Shown here: positions 1-9,710 of the stretch, one piece after another
How positions within the stretch are numbered: position 1 is the stretch's first letter
Layout: every line of letters starts with the position of its first letter
NCBI GenBank assembly: GCA_950106755.1
Contig: OX467090.1
Location: 11,841,489 to 11,905,488 of the forward strand
Length of the DNA: 64,000 bases
Source of the DNA: Climacium dendroides
Taxonomy: Eukaryota > Streptophyta > Bryopsida > Hypnales > Climaciaceae
Direction of reading: 5' to 3'
Program-made: the position numbers and the translations under genes
Notes under the pieces: generated by a model
Databases searched by the model: none
Told to the model about the DNA's origin: nothing
What the model saw: only the letters and a program-made list of their open reading frames with translations

Positions 1-399
1 TTAAATAGAAGAAGGTATGTAATTGGGGGAAAAATTAAATCATTAATAGCTCTAAGATGGAATTAAAACACACTAATTCAAATGGTGAGATTGTTTTAAC
101 AATCAAATTTAACCTTGTGGAAGTTTTCATTTTAAATAAAAATGTGAAAACTAAGCTCAAAAATGAATCCTATACATTATTTTTTCAAAAACATGCTATG
201 ATAAAACAAGATGCTCCATAACTTCCACGTTAGAAATCCAAATGGAATAAATCAAATCTTTCAATGTAGACAAAAATACAATTTATCAAAACTAAGTTTT
301 AAAGTTTTTATTTCAAAATTTTGTAGATTTCTTTTTACCCACCGAGTTCAATTTTGGACTTCTTGTAGTATACTTTTTGCTCATAGGCACCAACTGAAG

Positions 400-432
<33 letters not shown>

Positions 433-603
433 CACCAAAAATTGAGTGTATAAGGACTTGTCTAAAATCCACTTTGACTATCTAAGGGATATCTAACAAT
501 TCAAGCATGTTTCTAAGATTACAATTTCTAACATGATTTCTTTAATTTTTTTAAAGATGGAAAAACATATAACCTTTCTGAGAATATAATTTTTATTTCA
601 ACT
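1..603. other. AT-rich intergenic DNA
   Basis: There is no convincing coding region on either strand. A (TA)n microsatellite runs from about 402 to 430. The rest is AT-rich DNA with no recognisable structure. Confidence 0.6.
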
Positions 604-1342
604 AGCAGTTGGCGCTTGCTATGCTACACATTCACCATTAGAATTTCATTAGAATTTTTATATATTAGATAGAATGCAGAGCAAGAATTTCAATAAATCT
701 TCAAATAAAAATTACTAAAATCTTCATATAATTTTTTAAATTAATAAGCATATATTGAAATAAACAATAGAAATTTAATGAATGATGAATGAAATATATG
801 CAATGATGAATATGGCGAGGAATATGGTAAAAGATACACATACATTAGAATGCATTAGAAATTTAACTCAATTGTTACAAACAATGGCAACCCAAATAGA
901 AGAATTTAAAGGAAAAACTTGTAAATCTCAAAAGCTTCATAAACAATTTAATTCAAAGCTCACAAAAGCACAAGATCATAGAAATGCAAAAGAAGTATAA
1001 AGCCAAGAAAAGCAATGGAATTACTACCTTTATAATATCACCATATTGAGCCTCTTTAATATCACCTCAATTGCAACGACTATATTATTTCTACAATATC
1101 ACCCTTTATAAAAAGTGATATTATAGAGGTGATTGTGAACTGCTACTCTATTTCTGTAATATCACATTATGTGAAAATACAACTTCTATGTATGCATGAT
1201 TGAAAATATTTTTATAAAATATTTAAAATAATTATTTTAAAAACTTATTGAAATCATTATCATGCATTCTATTCAAATATATCAAATTTTCACTAATATG
1301 TGACACAATGAATGCATAGCATAGCAAGTACAAGCCCCTAGT
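604..1342. mobile_element. Possible non-autonomous TIR element
   Basis: The two ends form an imperfect inverted repeat of about 33 bp. The left end starts ACTAG and contains CTTGCTATGCTA. The right end, read in reverse complement, starts ACTAGGGGCTTG and contains the same CTTGCTATGCTA. The interior carries several copies of AATATCAC and its complement GTGATATT (about 1030-1165) and no coding capacity. I saw no clear target-site duplication, so the superfamily is open. Confidence 0.4.
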
Positions 1343-2836
1343 ATTAATGGTAGCATTTGTGATATTATAGAGGGACTTATGATTTTAGTAGTATGATGAT
1401 TGGTGCTTAGAAGCAAAAGTTATGTCATTCTAAGCTCAAAAAGTTGTTCACCATGTAGAACTCCTTTCCCTAAAAAACTTAAAATTTTATTTTTATTTCT
1501 ATTTTTCTCATACATTACACTTTTGTCTTTATGGAAAGTTTTGATTCATTTCATTCGGATTAGTGAGGTGAAAATTATAGAGCTTTTTGTTTTGTCGACA
1601 ATCATAGCATCTTCTTGTGAAAATAATGTATTAAATTTTTGTGAAATCAATTTTCATAATTAAAAAAAAAATCAATTTGCAAGTACAATCTCATTGTTAG
1701 GAATAATGTATTTCAATTCCATCTTAAAGCTATCAACAATTTAGATATTCATTCTATCTCATACTTGCATCAACTTAATAATTTTCTCAAGAATGAAAAC
1801 CAAGTTGGTTTTCTTGGATTTTTTTCCAAAGAATGTCAACTCAATTCTTCAACATAAAAGAATTTAAATTCAAAAATTGTAGTGCAAATTTTTTTAAGTG
1901 AAGAACACAATACCTTAAAATATAGTCACAAATGATACAAAAGAACTAGATTTCTTCACTTTAAACACAAATATCTTGCAATCTACATCTCATCATATGA
2001 TTGCTTTGGTTTTAAGTAAGTAGAGTGTTTAGGAACATAAATGAGTAAATATGTTATGGATTTTCTAATTTGAACCCTCCAATCTCAAGGCCTTTCTTAA
2101 GAAAATCATTGAAAATGTCATTTCTACTACAAAGAGAAAAAAATTTAAAAATTACTTTTTTTACATATCTATTTATAGGATTTCACTAAATTAGTGCAAG
2201 AATGTGTGGAAGATCACATCATACATCTCAATAAAATTATGCATTGGCATGGCTACACCCTTCTAACCTCTATTGTTGTAGTTAAACAACAAAAAATCCA
2301 AATTTGACAATTCAAACACACTAAACAAATTGTTATGTAGCTCTTTGGTATCAAGTAATGTACACTACTTTGCTTTACCTATATAACTAACATGCACCAA
2401 TTTATGAACTTCCAAAATACACTCAAAACACGACATCCATACCAATTCACCAAATGCACCGATGACACCAAACTTACAAACAACAAATAAACCTCCCCTT
2501 AGAAAAATCTATTCAAATCTCAAATTTCACTCTATTCAAACTATTTTTGTAATTAAACAAATCACTTCTACAAATACATACAACATTCCTAGAACAATTC
2601 TTCCATATAAATGTGAATGGCCTCATCCATCCAACCAATTGTACTACAAATGGATGTCAATCCATCTCACCTCCTTATACACATTCCTTGAGAACACAAC
2701 TTGCACTTACAATATCTATACTACAAAAACAAACAAATACAACACCAAGTCCATCTTATCAATGAACACTTCAAGCTACGTCAGCTAAAAGAGAGACATT
2801 ACACTTTTTCCTCTTCAAGACTACCCTCTTATAAAT
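1343..2836. other. AT-rich intergenic DNA
   Basis: About 1.5 kb of low-GC sequence. The short open frames lack codon structure, introns or any family resemblance. Nothing else stands out. Confidence 0.6.
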
Positions 2837-3398
2837 TACTCCCTCTGTCCCAAAATGATCTTATTGGACAAAATGCTTTGGATTAAGACTAAAAATAACA
2901 TTTTAAAAACCCATTTTTCATTTTAAGTAGAGTTCAATATACTCTTAACATCTTAGAAACTTTGAGTTTCAAAATCCTTTTCAAAGTGCAATTTTAAAAT
3001 ATTTGAAAGTAAAATTTTAAAAATATTTATAAGGAGCACCAATGGGCACTTAATTTTTGAGTATGAAGTATCATTTTATGAATAGTCAATATGGAACCAA
3101 GACTATGTGTGGACCTCTATACCACCTTCCGAAGCTTCACCTCTTTCAATCAAACAACACTCAAAGAGATGCAAAAAATTAGAATGAACAATGTTGATTG
3201 TCTCCTTCAATCATTTCATTTATCATTCAATTGATGATTACATGAATGGAAGGAGAATTATTGCTTGGAGTTGTCTTGTTAGTCCTAGATAGCAATCAAA
3301 AGCAAATTTTGACCAATTCTATATGTCACAAAATACAACAAAATCAATCATTTTGGGACAAAAAATTGAAGCCAATAAGATCATTTTGGGATGGAGTA
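2837..3398. mobile_element. Stowaway-like (Tc1/mariner) element, ~560 bp
   Basis: The left end reads TACTCCCTCTGTCCCAAAAT and continues GATCTTATTGG. The right end is the complement, CCAATAAGATCATTTTGGGA then TGGAGTA, so the TIRs pair over about 27 positions with a short gap. The TACTCCCTC end and the TA at each border are the classical signature of plant Stowaway elements of the Tc1/mariner superfamily. No transposase is present. At about 560 bp it is longer than a typical Stowaway MITE, so it may be an internally deleted or composite copy. An open frame from 3246 lies partly inside it and is not considered a gene. Confidence 0.75.
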
Positions 3399-3846
3399 TT
3401 ACAACAAACACCAACCTATATAAGGATATTCCACATAAGGATATCATCACTCATTCCCAATTATACAAATCTAGCAATGCCAAGCAAAGATAGATATGCA
3501 CCACCTTCAATAAGTGCTCAATGGATTCTAAGATTAGGAGAATTGATTCTCTCTTCTATATTACCAAGGTCAACCCAACTCAATGTTTGCTAAAAAAACC
3601 TCACATTTTTAAGTGACAAATTACAACCTATGTTTTTATGTCAACAATAACATCCAACCTAACATCTTGACTTATTAGCATGTACTGTAAGCAAACTAAA
3701 TGTAACAATTGATCTTTAGATGGAAATCAGATCATAAATTGTCAAGCACAGTGGTCTACAATCTCCCACTTCAAAATTCCAAAAGAAATTCATACACAGA
3801 TTATAAATTGATCTACTAACTGCATACAGCTCAAATGAGTGATCTC

Positions 3847-4797
3847 TTAACCCCTCACCGCCCAAGGGGACTAAAAGTGTCCTCACATAGTCTAGCAGTC
3901 AACTTCAAAGTGCTATAACTTTTGCATCCAATGTCCAAATTCAATAAAACTTGTTGAAAAAGTTGCCTATAATAGTCTATTTTTTGTGGTAAAATTTTCA
4001 GATCTATCCAAGATGTAATGAGTTTTTGAAAGCCATTCAAAGTTCGCAGGTTCAATTTGAGTTCACCCCACTGCAATGAGATGGCTGCAACTTCGGGGGC
4101 TTGTATCTTTTTCATCAAATGTTAGTTTTCAATAAAATTTGTTGGGTTTTGTTCCCCATAAAGTCTACTTATTATGATAAAATTTTCATGTCAATCCAAG
4201 TTGTTTTGAATGCTTGGGAGCAATTCGAAGTTCAAAATCTAGACATTTTTGCATTACCATGAACTTCGGCGGCTTATAACTTCTTCAGACAAGGTTTGTT
4301 TTCAATAATTTTTGTTGGAAAAGTTGCGCATACTAGTGTAGTTCTTGTGGTAAAATTTTCATATCAATCCAAGAACCTATGATTGACTGAGAAGCATTTT
4401 AGTAGAGGTAGGTTCAGCCATAGATGTGTTTTTTTGCTACTTTTTTCACTGTTTTCTGACATTTCAAAACAATTTTGCAAATGCAATGAGTCAATTGAAT
4501 GATTTTTTTTCCCACCAAAGTGTTTGTCTTTTGATTTTAAATCACTTTGTAGTTTAAAGTTTTTTCATTTGAGTAGGTTTAGAAATCGAATTTCACCTCC
4601 AAATGTGTTTTTAGGAAAATTTCAGCATCTTTTGTCAACACTAAAACATTATAATCTTTCAATCTATACGGTCAAATGACCCAAAATTTGATTTACACCA
4701 TCTACAACATGCACACTACAAGATTGTACGGTTGAGATTTTAACTTACTCACATTTAGACTTTTGACATGGTTAGGCCTTGGGCGGTGAGGGGTTAA
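3847..4797. mobile_element. TTAA-flanked, piggyBac-like non-autonomous element
   Basis: A 943 bp element (3851-4793) with perfect 17 bp TIRs, CCCCTCACCGCCCAAGG, sits between TTAA at 3847-3850 and TTAA at 4794-4797. A TTAA duplication with ends starting CCC is the hallmark of the piggyBac superfamily. The interior has no transposase. It contains a stretch near 4650-4670 (AATCTTTCAATCTAT) that recurs inverted near 38728 inside a second element with similar ends, which suggests a family. The assignment rests on ends and target site only. Confidence 0.7.
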
Positions 4798-4839
4798 TGA
4801 ACCCACTGACTTCTAAATGTTGGTTAGCATGATTAAAAC

Positions 4840-5810
4840 ATCGTCCACCACCTCCTACTCAAATTCAGAAACCTATTTACCCAAGAAACAGCAATATGTT
4901 TCAAAACTAAACATATGAATTTTTTTCAAAAAACTACAAATTCTCACCTCGACAACATCTTCAGCACATGTGAGTACACCAGGGCACCTTTTTCATAACC
5001 ACAGTGCCAACTACAATTTATTCAGAACAAAGTCATGCTAAATCAGAGCAAATCAAGCAAGATTAAACCACCGACAACAACAACACCTGCTCAAATTCGG
5101 AAACTTAAATGCACAAGGAAAGGCAATACGTAGACAAGTCCTTCAAAACTAAACAGCAAACACATGAAAAAAATTCAATAAAACTACAAATTCTCACTCA
5201 CCACTCCATGAGTCTTCAGTAGAAGTACCATGAGACCATTTTCATAATAACAGTGCCAACGAGAATCTTATTTCAGAGTAAAGTCATGCTAATAAATCAG
5301 AGCAAATCAAGCAAAATTAAACCACCGACAACAACACCTGCTCAAATTCGGAAACTTAATTACACAAGAAAAGGCAATTCGTAGACAAGTCCTTCAAACC
5401 TAAACACATGAAATTTTTTAATTAAAACTGCAAATTCTCATCATCACTTCAGTCATGACAGTCCTCAGTAGAAATACCATGAGACCTTTTTCATAATAGC
5501 AGTGCCAACGAGAATCTTATTTCAAAGTCCTGCTAATAAATCAGAGAAAATCAATCAAAATTAAACCACCGACAACAACAACACCGCCTGCTCAAATTCG
5601 GAAACTTCAATACAAGAGAAAAGACAGTACGTAGACAAATCTAAACACGTGAAAAAAATTCAGTACAACTACAAATTCTCATCACCACTTCAGTCATGAC
5701 AGAAGTACCATGAGACCTTTTTCATAATAACAGTGCCAACAAAAATTTTATTCACAGTAAAGTCATGCTAATAAATAAGAGCAAATCAAGCAAAATTAAA
5801 CCACCGGCGA
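4840..5810. repeat. Tandem array, four ~245 bp units
   Basis: Four diverged head-to-tail copies, each containing a motif like ACCACCGACAACAAC followed by CTGCTCAAATTCGGAAAC and later TTTTCATAATAACAGTGCC. The ACCACCGAC landmark falls near 5066, 5318, 5563 and 5797, and a more diverged first unit begins near 4848. Spacing varies from about 230 to 250 bp. The array lies on the 3-prime side of the small minus-strand ORF at 6049-6180. I see no coding potential. Confidence 0.8.
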
Positions 5811-6048
5811 ACTCTTGAACGAAGACAATCAGACTCTTTGCTCAAATTTGCAAAGAGAGATCTCAAGAATTTCTGTCCATATTGATTTAGAACTCAAAAA
5901 TGTTATCACTAACCCCGGGGCAATTCGGAAACCTAATTACAGAGCAGATTGCACAACACAAGAAACTGCAAAGAGTGGCCATGCCCATCAAAAACTAAGA
6001 ATATGCAAAAAAAAACAAAGACAATCTCCGACTTCAGAATCTCTACAA

Positions 6049-6180
6049 CTAAGCGATCTTAGCTCTCAAGAGGAAAGCAAACATAAAGGCGATCAGAGAA
6101 ATGACATTGCAAAGGATTAAAGGTTTTGCATTAGCCTGCATGGAAGCGGTCCCTGGAATTCCATTGATGGCGCACTTCAT
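6049..6180 (-). CDS. Possible 43-residue membrane micropeptide, function unknown
   Basis: An ATG-started frame of 44 codons including the TAG stop. The product starts MKCAINGIPGTASMQ and carries one hydrophobic stretch (about residues 21-38, LILCNVISLIAFMFAF) followed by RAKIA, so a single membrane span with a basic tail is likely. I do not recognise a family. Support for a real gene is mainly positional: two telo-box clusters lie 40-180 bp upstream in the right place for a promoter, and local GC is higher than the surroundings. No intron donor was found at its end, so it may be a complete micro-ORF, the first exon of a decayed gene, or chance. Confidence 0.3.
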   Translation of the reverse strand: MKCAINGIPGTASMQANAKPLILCNVISLIAFMFAFLLRAKIA

Positions 6181-6222
6181 AGATTCTTGAAAGAAGATTC
6201 AGAATTGGAATCCAAACTAAAA

Positions 6223-6357
6223 TTTAGGGTTAGGATTAGGGTTACGGTTCGACTTTTGTGAATTGTGGACTTGCATGCTCGTCTGTCGGTGTACAGTGAA
6301 TGCATTTATTTTGGGACGATTCAAGGTTAGGGTTAGGGTTTAGGGTTTAGGGTTTAA
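6223..6357 (-). promoter_or_regulatory. Telo-box clusters (interstitial TTTAGGG repeats)
   Basis: Two clusters of telomere-type motifs: about 6223-6245 (TTTAGGGTTAGGATTAGGG) and about 6325-6357 (GGTTAGGG followed by three TTTAGGG-type units). Read on the minus strand these are AAACCCTAA telo-boxes, common in plant promoters of translation and housekeeping genes. They sit just upstream of the 43-codon ORF. They could equally be an interstitial telomere scar. Confidence 0.6.
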
Positions 6358-7376
6358 TCCTTACAAGTTTTGGGGAATCCAATTTTGGACGCATTACAAG
6401 GGTTTTTTTGGATTTTTTTCTTAATGTATTTGACATGGAAGGTGCACAAATTGAGGTAAAAGTAGCGACACAAAGTTTGCATTCATAGTGAGTTGAATCT
6501 AATGACATATGGCACTTCTAATTTGGATGGCCATTACACCTCCTTGTATGTCTCAAAAGTTATAAAATGGGGTCTTATTTTGTTTATATGGTTTTGTATT
6601 TGAACATAGATGTTAGAATGCCATCCAAATGAAAGTTGCTCATTGTTGAAATCAATTATCAAATAGTGTGTGCTTTGTCATATGTGACTACATAATTTGT
6701 GTTTTAGAAGTCAAATACAATACTATATGTGGTTCATAAAAGATAGACCTTTAAAGGTTCATAAAAGATAGAACTTTAAAGATTAAGGATTGAGGGTCTA
6801 AAGGTTCAAAGCATAATAAGAATTTTTTCCCTTGCATAGGGCAAATCCGCCTATTAGAAATATTATTTAGTTTTGATTGATGTGGAACTAGATATGACCA
6901 TTGGAAACGCATCAAAAATCACATTAATTAGACAAAAGAAGCTTTGGATTTGTAAATTAGACAATTGAAATAAACTCATGGGAAGCAAGATAAAAGACAA
7001 ATTATAAAAGCCTTGACAAATCATTCTTGAAAAAAAAATTCTCATAAAAGTCTTGGCCTCATTTGTAAGTAATTTCTTAGCTAAATGTAAATTGGATGGG
7101 TTAATTTTCAAGATCTATGTAGTTTTAATCCAATGTGATTAGAGAATAAATGGGGCTTTTATAGGGCCACCAAATGGTCATATAGTAGCCCTATTGAGGT
7201 CCCAAATTTTTTGTAATGCAAAAACTTTGTATTCATGCCAATGTGAAGCATATTCATAAGGATGGATTCATAGACCAATTTTGTATAATGCATTGTCCAT
7301 CAAGTGGTTGATTGAGTGAAAACAAATATTGGTTTGTCAAATGTTAGATGAAGGTGTCTTTTATATATATACGAAC
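6358..7376. other. Intergenic DNA, nothing recognised
   Basis: About 1 kb of AT-rich sequence. The only structure is a short local duplication near 6731-6780 (GGTTCATAAAAGATAGA). No supported gene on either strand. Confidence 0.55.
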
Positions 7377-8099
7377 CATGACACTAAATATCATTAATCC
7401 TACTAAAGTAAGTAACATTAAATCTAATTTCTAACACTAAATGTACTCTATGGTAAATCTGAAATCTGAAAAGGTTTACATTTAGTGTTAGAACACATTA
7501 AAAAAATGAACTTGCAAAGGAAAAGATAGAAGACAAGGAAAATAATGGAAGGAATAGAAAACGTGGAAATCATTTGTAATGAAAGAAGTCTTTGAACATC
7601 AAATAAGGAAAAAGACATTAATATTTAGATATAAGAAAAAGTACAGATTTCATACTTGGGCTGGAATTTGTTGGCCTTGGAAGTATGGTTCATGCTTGGC
7701 TATAATTTCCTGCAGATGTGGAAAGAGTTGATTGACATTCCAAGTGCCATCAGCATCCAAAGCCACACATGATCTAATTATAGCTTTCCTAGCATATGAC
7801 ATATTGACACAATCTACCTTTTTATTCACATCTTCAACATTATTTGCAGCCAATTGTAGGAAACATCTTTTTCCTAGGTTTGTAAGTTTTCCTGACCACT
7901 ACCCATCAGCTTGAGTATTTTGCCAAGAATTGGTTGCAATGAACTCAGCTTCTTCGCTTCCCATCACTTGGTCCAAGCCTCTTTGACCTTTCAGATCATA
8001 AATGTGTTCGTTGGTTGATACAAATGTGTAGAACATGGCAGCAAATACCTAAGACTGGCCTGTTTTGCTTCCAAAACAACTATTAACCACTACAAGAAA

Positions 8100-8830
8100 A
8101 TGAATGTTTTATGACTGTAAAATATGACTGCAATGAGTCACAAAATCATAAAATATGAGTCAAGCAAAAATCACTGTAGATGGTCGGGATATGACTAGGA
8201 TGAGTCATGGCTGAGTCATTCACTTTTAGTCATATGACTGGTGAGTCATATTTGTAGTCATATGGATTTGGAAGTATAATAAACCATTTTTAGATGTATT
8301 TTGCCAACATGGCATATATGTTGACTATCCTTGGAGGCTTGACTTTCTCATAAGTTGCCCGGGCAAAAAAACCACCCCTACGTGGCATATGATTGTGCCT
8401 AGTCATATTTTGGCTGACATGGAATGTGACTGTGATAAGTCATATTTTGAGTGATATGCAATACGACTATAAATAGTTATATTCTAAAGAATATGGAATA
8501 TAATTGTGGTGAGTCATATTTTGAATTATATTTTAAGTGATATGGAATATGACTGCGGTGAGTTATATTTTGAGTCATATTTTAAGTGATATGAAGTATA
8601 TTTTAAAGAATATGGAATATAACTGTGGTGAGTCATATTTTAAGTGATATGAAGTATGACTGCAGTGAGTCATATTTTGAGTCATATTTTGAGTGATATG
8701 GAGTATAACTGTTGTGAGTCATATCTTAAGTGATATGAAGTATAACTATTGTGAATCATGTTTTGGTTGATGCAACATATGACTATCGAGAGTTATATTT
8801 TGGTTGATAAAGCATATGACTATCGTGAGT
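8100..8830. repeat. CACTA subterminal repeat block
   Basis: Dozens of short copies of ATGACTG, GAGTCATATTTT and GTGATATGGAATATG alternate over about 700 bp. The same motifs return on the right side at 9925-10190. They are the subterminal repeats of the CACTA element. Units of about 35-70 bp also recur in tandem between 8410 and 8750. Confidence 0.8.
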
Positions 8831-9139
8831 CATTTTTTTGTTCAAGTTAGTACTAAAAGATAGTAAGAAGTAAAAGTTAAAATATAACAAGAGGCAACAA
8901 AAACTAAAACTAAAAACCAATAAAAAGTAAAAATAAGACAAGTGAAGATGCAATAAAAGATTAGCAACAACTATAAAGCAACAACAAATTAACAACTATG
9001 AAACAACAACAAACTAACAACAAATAAGATATAAGAAGCAACAATAGATTAATAACAACTAAGAAACAACAACTAAAACTTCAATAATTAAATAACAACA
9101 ACTAAAACTTCAATAATTAAATAACAACAACTAAAACAC

Positions 9140-9710
9140 AACAATACAACAATTAGAACTTCAAAAAATAAAAGGAAGAAGAAGAAACAAGAGTTAGAAA
9201 ACAACAACACAACAATTAGTACTTCAAAAAACAAAAGGAGGAAGAAGAAATAAGAATTAGAAAGCAACAACACAACAACCAAAGCACAACAACACAACAA
9301 TTAGTACTTCAAAAAACAAAAGGAAAAAAAAAACAAGAGTTAGAAAGCAACAATACAACAACCAAAGCACAACAACACAACAATTAGTACATCAAAAAAC
9401 AAAAAGGAAGAAGAAACAAGAGTTAGAAAGCAACAACTAAACAACAACAATTAAAGCACAACAACACAACAATTAGAACTTCAAAAAACAAGAGAAGGAA
9501 GAAGAAACAAGAATTAGAAAGCAACAACTAAACAACAACTAAAACACAACAACACAACAATTAGAATTTCAAAAAACAAAAGGAAGAAGAAGAAACAAGA
9601 GTTAGAAAGCAACAACTAAACAACAACTAAAACACAACACAACAATTAGAACTTCAAAAAACAAAAGGAGGAAGAAGAAACAAGAGTTGAAAAGCAAGAA
9701 GATGAAGCAT
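9140..9710. repeat. A-rich minisatellite inside the CACTA element
   Basis: About seven tandem units of 65-90 bp, each containing CAACAATTAG, ACTTCAAAAAACAAAAGGA, GAAGAAACAAGAGTTAGAAA and AGCAACAAC. One strand is almost free of T, so open frames here are artefacts of composition. Confidence 0.8.

Noticed and set aside
9088..9300. Hydrophobic 70-codon minus-strand frame
   Set aside because: Produced by the A-rich minisatellite inside the CACTA element.
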